Source: JBJXGE01 sp046154185 | GTDB lineage: Bacteria > Planctomycetota > UBA8108 > UBA1146 > JAJFFE01 | Reading direction: 5' to 3' | Length of the DNA stretch: 23,329 nt | Assembly: GCA_046154185.1 (NCBI GenBank) | Contig: JBJXGE010000010.1 | Location: 1 to 23,329, forward strand | Part shown: piece after piece, positions 8,801 through 15,897 of the stretch | Position numbering within the stretch: the first letter of the stretch is position 1 | How the letters are laid out: each line of letters begins with the position of its first letter | The notes under the pieces: generated by a model | Told to the model about the DNA's origin: nothing | Databases searched by the model: none | The model's input: the letters and a program-made list of their open reading frames with translations, nothing else | Translations under genes and position numbers: made by a program

Positions 8801-9180
8801 GCATCCCGGCGCTCGTGCGCGCGAGCGGCGTGAATGCCGCCGTCATCGGGCGCCTCGGCCGCCTCATTCAAGAATGCGCCTGGCTCGCGAGCATCACGGT
8901 CGACGCCGCCGCCACGCGCACACGCGACTCGGCGACCGCCGTGGTCGGCGACATCGAGATCTACTTGCCGGGCCTCGTCGACCTCGACAAGGAGCGCGAG
9001 CGACTCGAAAAGCAACTCGCGCAATGCGAGCAGAATCTCGCGAGCACGCGCGCCAAACTCAGTAACGAGAGTTTCGTCGCGCGCGCCAAACCAGAAGTCG
9101 TCGACCGCGAACGCCAACGCGTCGGCGAACTCGAGGCGCAGATCGCGAGCATCCGCGCCAACCTCGAAGCGTTGCGGTGA
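5887..9180 (+). CDS. valS: Valine--tRNA ligase
   Basis: This class I synthetase charges tRNA-Val with valine in the cytoplasm. The 1097 residues include the HIGH-type motif H53-M-G-H, the editing (CP1) domain with TTRPETMLGDTAVAVHP (223-239) and GSGCVKITPAHDPNDYEV (320-337), DWCISRQLWWGHRIP (481-495), DVLDTWFSSA, and the KMSKS-type loop R677-M-S-K-S. It ends with the anticodon-binding domain and the C-terminal tRNA-binding coiled coil (about 1025-1097). It is longer than the usual 870-960 residues. The extra length comes from a helical insertion in the editing domain (about 241-297), extra residues at about 422-455 and 498-580, and an insertion after the KMSKS loop (about 719-785). GGAAG lies 9-10 bases before the ATG. 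No frameshift is seen. Confidence 0.97.
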   Translation: MADEIAKQYDPTAIEAAIYARWLAAHSFRATPDDRDQRYVIMMPLPNVTGALHMGHAMDNVMQDLLVRWHRMRGDNTLWMAGTDHAGIATQAVVEKRLLELEGKTRKDLGREALVKRIWDWKEQYQQRIVKQQQAMGCSCDWERQRFTMDAVCARAVRWTFFKLFADGLIYRGDRMVNWDCHLETAVADDEINHEAVDGHFWHLRYPVIDPKPGEPDHVVVATTRPETMLGDTAVAVHPDPQGALEQAIAEVRMRLSSASTKDQPQIAAELAQLEERRATLLDRLIRLRDMARAGRQLRLPLVDRVIPLICDEWAKPALGSGCVKITPAHDPNDYEVWKRHRPRVAIINLLNSNGSLNANAGPYAGLDRFVARDRVVADLTARGLVAAVEARRFELGHSDRSKTVIEPFVSKQWFVRMDDVPGGIVCGRGTRHEFRAPGLAQAAIDAASPTWSSPTGRQLRFHPDERYRQTYSSWLREKRDWCISRQLWWGHRIPIWTTRATPTELDGWRQRLATLLGREDVIARVSCADGTSALLADKAAVARLAIDGDGRLDLLVCLRDAESDSAHAARLEAGGLTQDPDVLDTWFSSAVWPHSTLGWPDPKTARIEAGQLPLGADADHASCLDYYYPGTCLVTARDIITLWVARMVLAGLYNLGDLPFTEVFIHANILDGKGVRMSKSKGNGIDPVDIIERYGTDAMRYVLCELQTGSQDIRLPVHAISPFTGKTIDLATAKHGRSIFTYLCPESGQEFDVLGTMAGVPAAKLMSDRFEVGRNFCNKLWNAARFALMNLAPSDATAGAGAPKFVPLKRATLPAEDRWILSRVARAIADVSSQLEAYNPSAAVGAARDFFWSELCDWYLELVKPRMRDEAEAPRARQVLAVALDQVLRLLHPFLPFITEELWGKLAELAPERGIEQPLAGCRELMVTAAWPAAETSWRDDALDAEVKLVQEIVRAIREVRAKYTLPQSTRIPALVRASGVNAAVIGRLGRLIQECAWLASITVDAAATRTRDSATAVVGDIEIYLPGLVDLDKERERLEKQLAQCEQNLASTRAKLSNESFVARAKPEVVDRERQRVGELEAQIASIRANLEALR

Positions 9181-9199
9181 TCGCCCGCGCAGGCGATTT
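9180..9199 (+). terminator. Possible valS terminator hairpin
   Basis: The last base of the valS stop begins the stem ATCGCC / GGCGAT (9180-9185, 9192-9197) with a six-base loop, followed by only three T in total. The stem can be lengthened by GTG / CAC across a small bulge. The weak T tract makes this tentative. Confidence 0.4.
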
Positions 9200-9370
9200 C
9201 ACCCAACCGCAAACCACCGGCTCTTACTCGCGGCCCGCGCTTCATTTCGCGATTTTCGGATATTTCACGTTACGTTCCTGGGATTTTGTCGCTTCTTCTT
9301 GGGAAGGACTTGCGGCGCCGATGCAATTCATTGTTTGTAAGACTAAAAAACTCGGACGAACAATTACGAA

Positions 9371-9388
9371 CGCGACCTAGTGGTCGCG
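9371..9388 (+). promoter_or_regulatory. Leader hairpin directly before a ribosome binding site
   Basis: CGCGACC-TAGT-GGTCGCG is a perfect seven-base-pair stem with a four-base loop. It ends two bases before the AAAGGGGAAG ribosome binding site of the gene at 9403. It might protect the 5' end, shape ribosome access, or end upstream transcripts. There is no T tract. Confidence 0.4.
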
Positions 9389-9402
9389 CGAAAGGGGAAG
9401 CA

Positions 9403-11100
9403 ATGCGTTCAGCTCAAAAGTCGTCGACGATCGACCACGGGAATTTCCGACCGCAGGGAGTCTTGATTCTTGTCTTCACTTTGGCGGTGACCGCGCCGGT
9501 TTTCTCGCAACCGGCCAATGACGACTGCTCGGCCGCCATCGTGCTCAGCGATGGCATCCCCGAGGCTTTCGATACCACAACCGCGACAGCCGACATTGAG
9601 CCCACTTGCGTTCCCGGCGGACCGACCGTCTGGTATGCCTACACGGCATCTTGCAATGGCACCGCGACCATCTCTTTGTGTGGCAGCGGTTACGACACCC
9701 GTGTCGCGGTCTTTGATGGGGGCGCCGGCTGCCCGATCGACACAAGCACCGAGCTCGACTGCAATGACGATGCTTGCCTTACGCAGTCGGAGCTGACTCT
9801 GCCGGTTTCTACGGGTCTACAACTCTATGTTCAGGTGGGCGGCTTTCTCGGCGACTTCGGTGCCGGCACGATCACGATTACGTGCGTGGGCGTGGCGGGG
9901 CCGGAATTCAAGCGAGGTGATGTAAACGGTGACGGATGCGTTGCGCTCGCCGACGCCAATTACTTGTACTCCGCACTTTTTATTCCGGGGTCACCGCCGC
10001 CAGAGTGTTTCGATGCCGCCGACGCGAACGATGACGGTTCGGTGAACGTTTCGGATGCGATAATCATTGTCAACTCCGTCATTCCAGGAGGTACGTTGCT
10101 TCCAGATTTTTGCGTGACCGATTCGACTTCGGATTTGATCGGTTGCGGGTCCTACATCTCGTGCGGGCCTTGCAGCCCGACGGTGTGCGAAGCAGTCGGG
10201 AGCTCGGGAACCATTGCGCTCCCGCCGCCCTGCGGCTACGTCACTCCTGCGCAAGTTCACATGATGATCGCAGGCCTCCCTCCCGGCACCGTCGTTCAAG
10301 TGGGAATCATCCACGGCGGTTTCTCCGGTGTCGTGGTAACGCCAGGTGGCACGCTCGGCGGCCAGATCGAGCAGTTCGACTCTACGCTGACCCTCAACAT
10401 GCAGGGCACCGGCGCGCTCGCCGGATTCAGTCGCTCGATCACAATTTCGGCGCCCGTCGAGATTCATACTGCTCCGGCTCAACCTGGCGAACCCGTGCAA
10501 ACATTCGATACCGAGATGATGGCCCTTTCCGCCGGATTGGTCGGCGATCCAGATTTTGATCTGCTGCAGATCACGGCGGGAACAGACATGGGCCTAACGA
10601 GTCCCGGCGCAACGACGCTCACTCAGAATAATCCACCGGGTTCGCCGTTCATCACGTACGAAGTCGATAGCTATTTCTACGTGCACTACCATATCGACTT
10701 CGTCGGCGCTCCGACCGGTCTGCTCGCGGGAATGAGTGGAACGACGAACGCGATCGCGGTCATCGGAACGCCGGGGATGCTGCCGGTTCCGTTGACCCAA
10801 GTCATGTCGGGAAACCTGAACGCCGATGGCAACGTCGATCTCGGCGATGCGATCACGCTGCTGAGCGGGCTGTTTCCGGTATCACCGGGGCCGCTCGGCG
10901 GTGGAGTCCTGTTGAGCGAGTGTCCGGCAGCCTTCGACTGCAATGCTGATGATCTCGTCAACATTGCGGACCCGATTTACCTCTTGAGTTGGCTCTTCTC
11001 GAGCGGTCCGCCGCTCCCGGCATGGGGCGGTCCGGCGCCGAGCTGCGGCGCAGCCGGCCTCGTACTCGGGTGCCTATTTCCGGGGAGTTCCTGTCCGTAA
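9403..11100 (+). CDS. Secreted PPC-like protein with two dockerin-like calcium modules
   Basis: The product is 565 residues. A signal peptide with a long n-region (1-36, core GVLILVFTLAVTAPVFS) is followed by a domain opening PANDDCSAAIVLSDG and containing TVWYAYTASCNGTATISLC and the CNDDAC motif (37-162). That resembles the pre-peptidase C-terminal-like beta domains common on Planctomycetota surface proteins. A first paired calcium module follows (171-228, RGDVNGDGCVALADA and DANDDGSVNVSDAI), then an unnamed beta-rich region (about 262-460), then a second module (about 468-535, NLNADGNVDLGDAI) and a Cys trailer ending in SSCP. No catalytic domain is visible, so a structural or binding role outside the cell is inferred. 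The ATG at 9403 is preferred over an upstream in-frame start because AGGGGAAG precedes it and it begins the signal peptide. Confidence 0.85.
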   Translation: MRSAQKSSTIDHGNFRPQGVLILVFTLAVTAPVFSQPANDDCSAAIVLSDGIPEAFDTTTATADIEPTCVPGGPTVWYAYTASCNGTATISLCGSGYDTRVAVFDGGAGCPIDTSTELDCNDDACLTQSELTLPVSTGLQLYVQVGGFLGDFGAGTITITCVGVAGPEFKRGDVNGDGCVALADANYLYSALFIPGSPPPECFDAADANDDGSVNVSDAIIIVNSVIPGGTLLPDFCVTDSTSDLIGCGSYISCGPCSPTVCEAVGSSGTIALPPPCGYVTPAQVHMMIAGLPPGTVVQVGIIHGGFSGVVVTPGGTLGGQIEQFDSTLTLNMQGTGALAGFSRSITISAPVEIHTAPAQPGEPVQTFDTEMMALSAGLVGDPDFDLLQITAGTDMGLTSPGATTLTQNNPPGSPFITYEVDSYFYVHYHIDFVGAPTGLLAGMSGTTNAIAVIGTPGMLPVPLTQVMSGNLNADGNVDLGDAITLLSGLFPVSPGPLGGGVLLSECPAAFDCNADDLVNIADPIYLLSWLFSSGPPLPAWGGPAPSCGAAGLVLGCLFPGSSCP

Positions 11101-11110
11101 GCGTCGGACT

Positions 11111-11148
11111 CACGCGACCGCGATGATGCACGTCGTCGCGGTCGCGTG
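11111..11148 (+). terminator. Strong hairpin after the PPC/dockerin-like gene
   Basis: A perfect 13-base-pair stem CACGCGACCGCGA / TCGCGGTCGCGTG (11111-11123, 11136-11148) with a 12-base loop starts 11 bases after the stop. No T run follows, as is common for hairpin ends in GC-rich genomes, so it may stop transcription or protect the 3' end. Confidence 0.6.
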
Positions 11149-11284
11149 CAAAACTTGCGTCCATCGATTCTCGCGACATTCTTGAGTGATTATGTGCTGT
11201 TTGCGTATCCGCTCAACCGTACCCTTCGGTTCCTGAAGACTCAGCGAAGTTTTTCCTGCACGGAGACGGAGCAGTCCGTGCCTG

Positions 11285-11293
11285 TGTTATGAT
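11285..11293 (+). promoter_or_regulatory. Candidate extended -10 promoter for the kinase gene
   Basis: TGT-TATGAT matches the extended -10 form TGn-TATAAT at five of six hexamer positions. No good -35 is found at 17 bases, as is allowed for extended -10 promoters. Transcription would start near 11300. An imperfectly spaced inverted repeat GCACGGA / TCCGTGC (11258-11264, 11275-11281) ends just upstream and could bind a regulator. Confidence 0.35.
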
Positions 11294-11354
11294 CGCGAAC
11301 CAAAACCGAAAACGCCTTTGCAGAGTATTCGTCGCCGATGCGCGTCGGCGCTGA

Positions 11355-14300
11355 GTGGCTCGGTGGATTTTCGCGAATGCAGAGGGCGGCGGACTCTTGA
11401 CGACTGAGCGCCCAGAACCAGACAAACTGGAACGAACGGTTGACCTCTCGGCAACTGTGTCGGCTGCGTTTTTCGCGCCGCTCGAGAGCGCGCCGATCGT
11501 GCCGCAGATCGGTCCGTATCTCATCGAGGGCGAGCTCGGACGCGGCGGGATGGGCGTCGTCTATGTCGCCGAGGATCAGCGCCTGCGGCGCCGCGTCGCG
11601 CTGAAAGTCCTCTCGGAGACCATCGCGAAAAACCAGGAAGCGCTGCGGCGCTTCGAGCGCGAGGCGCAACTACTCGCTGCGCTCAATCACGCCAACATCG
11701 CGACGATTTTCTCGCTCGAGGACTCCGGCGGACTGCGCTATTTCACGATGGAGCTCGTTCCCGGCGAGACCTTGGGTCAACAGCTCAAGAAGGGTCCGCT
11801 GTCCATCGATACGACCCTGAATTACTGCCGGCAGGTCGCTGGCGCACTCCAAGCGGCGCACCGACAGCAAGTGATCCATCGCGATCTCAAGCCCGCAAAC
11901 ATCATGGTGACTCCTGATGGCCAAGTGAAGATCCTCGATTTCGGCATCGCCACGGCACTCGGCGCCGTGCGTGAGCAGCTCGGACTCGAACCGCACGCGT
12001 TCGAAATCGTCGGCACTGCCGGCTACATGAGTCCCGAGCAAGTGCGCGGCGCGGCGATTGACGAGCGGACCGACATCTGGGCATTCGGCTGTCTCGCCTT
12101 CGAATGCGTCACGGGGCGTCAGGTTTTTATCGGATCGAGTTTGCAAGAGGTCTTCGATCGGACAATCACGACGGAGGTCGACTGGACTCCGATCCCGAAG
12201 GACGTGCCGCCGCAACTGCGTGATCTCATGGAGCGTTGCCTGCGCAAAGTGCGCGATGAGCGGCTCGGTTCGATCGCCGACGCGCGTCGCGTCATCGAGG
12301 ATCTGCTCGCGCGCCGCTCGATCGCCGGGCTCGATGTTCCAGACGGAACCGCGCCGGATTCGTCACGGCACAACTTGCCGCGCTTTCTCACCAGCTTCGT
12401 CGGGCGCGAAGTGAAACGCGCGGAGTTGCGCGAGCTCGTGCAACGCACGCCGCTCTTGACGCTCACCGGTACCGGCGGGTCGGGTAAGTCGCGCCTCGCC
12501 ATCGAAGTGGGACGCGAGAGCGTTTCAACTTTCGCGGACGGCGTCTGGCTCGTCGAACTGGCGGCGCTCGCCGATGCGAGTCTTCTCGGACGCGCGGTCG
12601 CTTCCGTGCTCAGCATCCAAGAGGAGTCGCAACGCCCGGTCATCGAAACCTTATGGCGAAATCTCGAGCACAAGCGGATGCTGCTGATTCTCGACAATTG
12701 TGAGCACGTGCTCTCGGCGTCCGCCGAACTCGTGAGCGAACTCCTCCGGCGCTGCGCAAATCTGCGCATCATCGCGACGAGCCGCGAAGGGCTCGGCGTG
12801 CCGGGCGAACACCTCCACCAAATCGCTTCGCTCCAGTTGCCGATCGAACGCAAGCAACCAAACTTGGAGGAGCTGGCAGCGAACGAGGCCGTGCTGCTTT
12901 TCCTCGATCGCGCCCGCGTGGTGAAACCGACCTTTGCGCTGACGCTCGACAACGCGCTCTCTATCGCGCAGGTCTGCCGTCGTCTCGATGGCATCCCGCT
13001 GGCGCTCGAGCTGGCCGCGGCGCGTATTCGTGTGTTACCGGTCGAGGAGATCGCGAAGCGCCTCGCGGATCGATTTCGCTTGCTCACAGGCGGCAGCAAG
13101 ACCGCGCTCCCGCGCCAACAGACACTACGTGCGACGATCGACTGGAGCTACGACCAGCTCGGCGTACAGGAGCAATTGCTCTTGCGCAGGCTTGCGATCT
13201 TCGCGGGCGGTTTCAGCCTCGAGGCAGTGGAGCGCGTTTGCGCGGCACACGGCATCGAAGAGTGGGAAATCCTCGATCTGCTCACGAAGCTGGTGGACAA
13301 GTCGCTCGTGGAAGTCGGGGCGACCGCTGATTCCGATGGTGACGCGGCGCGCTATCGATTGCTCGAGACACTGCGGCAATACGCGCTCGATCGATTGCTC
13401 GAGAAAGGCGAGACCGACGAGGCACGGGCCCGCCATGAACAATATTTTCTGCAGCTCGCAGAAGACGCGCAGCCGCGCCTTGCCGAGTCCGAGCAAGCAC
13501 AGTGGTTCAACTTGCTGGATCGCGAACACGACAATTTGCGCGCCGCGCTGCAAAGCACGATGGCTGGCATCGAGACCGTCACGGTGCAGCATGGCTTACG
13601 CCTTGCCGCCGCGCTGGGGCGCTTCTGGATGGTGCGCGGCCACTGGACCGAGGCGCGCTCGCTCTTCGATGAGCTGCTCACGTACGATGCGGCGCAAGTG
13701 CGATCGGAGCCGCGAGCCAGCGCGCTGGGTTGGGCAAGCGCGCTCGCGGCGGTGCAGGGCGACTTGCTGCACGCGCGCGCGTTTGCCGACGAGAGTCTCA
13801 GTATTCGGCAAGAGTTGGGGGACGAGCGAGGCATCGCGACGGCGTTCAATGACTCAGGCATTGTGGCGAAACGCCAAGGCGATGTTGCGGCGGCGCGTTC
13901 GTACTTCGAGGGAAGCCTGAGTCGTTGGCGTGCGCTCAAGATGCCGAGAGGCGTCGCCGCCGCACTCAACAATCTCGCGCTGCTCGCCGCCGAGGTTCGC
14001 GACTTTGACGCCGCGCGGACCTACTATGCCGAGTGCATCTCGCTGTTGCGCGAACTCGGCGATCATCACGGGATTGCGGTGGCGCTCAACGGCCAAGGAT
14101 CGGTCGCGTACGAGCAGGGCGACTACGACGCCGCCGCTGGCCTCTATGAAGAAGCACTTGTGTTGAGTCGCGAGATTGGCAATCGTCGCACCGAGCGCAA
14201 TATTCTCGGCAACTTGGGATTTGTCGCTTACGCGCGCGGTGACCTCGCGACGGCGCGCACGCTCACCGAGCAGGGACTCGTCCTCAAGCGCGAACTCGGC

Positions 14301-14738
14301 GACACGGTCGGCGTCGCCGCGACGCTCGAAAGCCTCGGTCGAATCGTCCTCGATGCAGGAGATCTTGCTGCCGCGATGCGGATTGCGCGTGAAGGGCTGG
14401 GGCTCGCGTTCGAACTGACAGATGGCGTGCGGTGCGCGGGATTCTTCGAGCTCTTTGCGAAGCTCGCTCTCTCGTCGCGCGCCGCGCGTCGCGCCGCGCG
14501 ACTCGCCGGAGCGGCGCGCGCGCACGCTGAGGCGTCGGCGAACGAGAAACGAGGGTCGACAACGAGGGCGCGTGATCTCGACTCGTGGCTCGACGCTGCG
14601 CGCCCCGAAATCAGCACCGCCGAATTCGACTTGGAATTCGAAGCAGGACGTGCGCTCTCCCTCAAAGAGGCGGTCGCGCTTTGTCTTGAGACCAGCTCGA
14701 TGGGAATGAACGCACCGGTCGGCGACGTCGGCAGCTGA
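11355..14738 (+). CDS. Ser/Thr protein kinase fused to a STAND-type NTPase and TPR repeats
   Basis: This 1127-residue cytosolic signalling protein has no transmembrane segment. Residues 55-318 form a Hanks-type kinase with the glycine loop GRGGMGVV (62-69), VALK lysine 84, HRDLKPAN (175-182), DFG (195-197) and the SPE motif; all catalytic residues are present. An NTPase domain follows (about 345-600) with Walker A GTGGSGKS (372-379), Walker B LLILDNCEH (443-451), IIATSRE and a GIPLALELAAARI motif, as in COG3903-type predicted ATPases. A winged-helix-like stretch (about 610-665) precedes roughly 40-residue TPRs (about 795-1025) with GD..A/LGD spacing. The end carries the family motif EAGRALSLKEAVALCL. 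ATP/GTP-driven oligomerisation coupled to Ser/Thr phosphorylation is inferred. The start is uncertain: GTG at 11355 or TTG at 11397; neither has a strong ribosome binding site. Confidence 0.9.
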   Translation: MARWIFANAEGGGLLTTERPEPDKLERTVDLSATVSAAFFAPLESAPIVPQIGPYLIEGELGRGGMGVVYVAEDQRLRRRVALKVLSETIAKNQEALRRFEREAQLLAALNHANIATIFSLEDSGGLRYFTMELVPGETLGQQLKKGPLSIDTTLNYCRQVAGALQAAHRQQVIHRDLKPANIMVTPDGQVKILDFGIATALGAVREQLGLEPHAFEIVGTAGYMSPEQVRGAAIDERTDIWAFGCLAFECVTGRQVFIGSSLQEVFDRTITTEVDWTPIPKDVPPQLRDLMERCLRKVRDERLGSIADARRVIEDLLARRSIAGLDVPDGTAPDSSRHNLPRFLTSFVGREVKRAELRELVQRTPLLTLTGTGGSGKSRLAIEVGRESVSTFADGVWLVELAALADASLLGRAVASVLSIQEESQRPVIETLWRNLEHKRMLLILDNCEHVLSASAELVSELLRRCANLRIIATSREGLGVPGEHLHQIASLQLPIERKQPNLEELAANEAVLLFLDRARVVKPTFALTLDNALSIAQVCRRLDGIPLALELAAARIRVLPVEEIAKRLADRFRLLTGGSKTALPRQQTLRATIDWSYDQLGVQEQLLLRRLAIFAGGFSLEAVERVCAAHGIEEWEILDLLTKLVDKSLVEVGATADSDGDAARYRLLETLRQYALDRLLEKGETDEARARHEQYFLQLAEDAQPRLAESEQAQWFNLLDREHDNLRAALQSTMAGIETVTVQHGLRLAAALGRFWMVRGHWTEARSLFDELLTYDAAQVRSEPRASALGWASALAAVQGDLLHARAFADESLSIRQELGDERGIATAFNDSGIVAKRQGDVAAARSYFEGSLSRWRALKMPRGVAAALNNLALLAAEVRDFDAARTYYAECISLLRELGDHHGIAVALNGQGSVAYEQGDYDAAAGLYEEALVLSREIGNRRTERNILGNLGFVAYARGDLATARTLTEQGLVLKRELGDTVGVAATLESLGRIVLDAGDLAAAMRIAREGLGLAFELTDGVRCAGFFELFAKLALSSRAARRAARLAGAARAHAEASANEKRGSTTRARDLDSWLDAARPEISTAEFDLEFEAGRALSLKEAVALCLETSSMGMNAPVGDVGS

Positions 14739-14782
14739 CGCGCGCGCCGAATGGTTAGCGACTCACCTGACGGCCGCGCGCG
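14571..14782 (+). repeat. Duplicated segment, copy A: kinase gene 3' end plus terminator
   Basis: This copy lies in the intact gene. It aligns with 18300-18508 at roughly 15 substitutions by hand count plus one 3-base and one 1-base gap. The match includes the last 56 codons, the stop region and the downstream hairpin. Confidence 0.9.
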
Positions 14783-14783
14783 T
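14738..14783 (+). terminator. Terminator-like hairpin after the kinase gene
   Basis: ACGCGCGCG (14738-14746) pairs perfectly with CGCGCGCGT (14775-14783) around a 28-base loop containing GGTTAGCGACTCACCTGAC. The stem starts on the last base of the stop codon. The sequence is kept in the duplicate at 18464-18508, which supports a role tied to the gene's 3' end. No T tract is present. Confidence 0.5.
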
Positions 14784-14902
14784 GTTCGGCGCGAGTCCTC
14801 GAGCGGCCGCTGCCGAGGGAGGCAGTTGCCGCGGCTCAACTACGCGCCTTTATGTGACCGATAGAGAGAGCAGGGTTCGTGTCTTGACGGAAAGGACCTT
14901 GC

Positions 14903-15550
14903 TTGATCGTTCGCTATTGGATGAGTTCGAAAATCATCTCGGTTTCAGAAACGTCCACGCTGCTCGATGTCGTCGAACTGCTGCGTAGCCATCGCATACG
15001 CCGGGTGCTGGTGGTGCGAGGCGATCAATTGTGCGGAATCATATCGCAGTCCGATTTGTTTCAGTTCATCAACCCGTCGCAATTTCGAAAAGTTGCGCTT
15101 TCTTCCGAGGTCGAGGCGCTGCTCAGATCGCGTTCCGTCAATGACCACATGACTCGATCTCCAATCACTTGCGGCCCCGACGACGCTTTGGAAGACGTCG
15201 GTCAAGCGATGTGTTCGCGCGGCGTTCGCGCCATGCCCGTCGTGCGCGACGGCAAATTACTCGGGATTATCACCGAATCCGACATATTGCGGGCCCTGAC
15301 AAAAATCGCAGGAGCCGGCGACAGCAGCCGGCGCATTTGTGCGCGGATTCCCGCGACCGCCAAGACTCAAGTGTGCGCTCAAGTGCTCCATTTGTGCGAG
15401 AAACACCGTCTGGAACTTGTCTCATTGCTCTCTCACGCCACCGAACGCGCCGATCAGCATCTCGTGACCGTACGCGTGCGAGGCGCCAACGTCGAACGCT
15501 TCGTCGACGAGTTGTGGAAGACTCACTTTCAAGTGTTGCAAGTTGTATAA
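14903..15550 (+). CDS. CBS-CBS-ACT-like regulatory protein (AcuB-like architecture)
   Basis: The product is 215 residues. It has two CBS motifs (about 1-57, DVVELLRSHRIRRVLVV...CGIISQSDL; and about 78-135, DVGQAMCSRGVRAMPVV...LGIITESDIL), which together form an adenosyl-nucleotide-binding Bateman module. A C-terminal region (about 143-215) with the beta-alpha pattern of an ACT domain (VLHLCEKHRLELVSLLS...LVTVRV...FQVLQV) follows, the order found in AcuB-like proteins. The ligand and target are unknown. The TTG at 14903 is taken as the start because it gives MIVRYWMS, the normal opening of this family (M-x-V-x-x-WM), and AAAGGA lies 7 bases upstream. An ATG seven codons later would cut into the first CBS strand. 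It follows the kinase gene by 164 bases and is probably transcribed separately. Confidence 0.85.
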   Translation: MIVRYWMSSKIISVSETSTLLDVVELLRSHRIRRVLVVRGDQLCGIISQSDLFQFINPSQFRKVALSSEVEALLRSRSVNDHMTRSPITCGPDDALEDVGQAMCSRGVRAMPVVRDGKLLGIITESDILRALTKIAGAGDSSRRICARIPATAKTQVCAQVLHLCEKHRLELVSLLSHATERADQHLVTVRVRGANVERFVDELWKTHFQVLQVV

Positions 15551-15574
15551 GTCCGTCGTTTCAATCGAAGAAGC

Positions 15575-15897
15575 GTGTTTGGCAATAACGAGACACGACG
15601 CGGAAAATCGTCACGCGGTGTGAATCTGCCAGCGGCTGTCGATCGCGCGCAACCTCGCGATCTAGCTCGCTGGGCTGCGCGATGTTTCCGGTTTGCCAAT
15701 GACGAATCGGTGCCACGCTGCGTTTGCAAATTCTCGATCAGGCTTGCGTCTCGGCGAACCCGCCTCGCGAAGCGCTTGTTTTGTTCGACGCGGCTCCGAC
15801 CATTAGCATCGACTTGACCGCCGACGAAAGCAGCTTCGAGAGCGCGCTAGCTGCTGCGTCGGTCGAGATGGAAACCGTGGCGGAGGTCGACGGCTAG
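15575..15897 (+). pseudogene. Possible decayed, frameshifted gene fragment
   Basis: No intact gene lies between 15551 and 15893, but two frames look protein-like in succession. One frame contains DRAQPRDLARWAARCFRFANDESV (given here in pieces: DRAQPRDLARWAARC, FRFANDESV) up to about 15715. The frame one base off continues with LRLQILDQACVSANPPREAL, VLFDAAPTISIDLTADESSF and ends at TAG 15895. A single indel near 15715 would join them. The second part has high GC at third codon positions like the neighbouring genes. The family is not recognised. Its stop overlaps the lipoprotein's stop on the other strand within a CTAG. A chance open frame cannot be excluded. Confidence 0.3.

Noticed and set aside
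10163..10181. GCGGGCCTTGCAGCCCGAC resembling part of the REP-like element at 121-137
   Set aside because: It lies inside a coding region and encodes CGPCSP in frame; the rest of the element is absent, so the match is probably chance.
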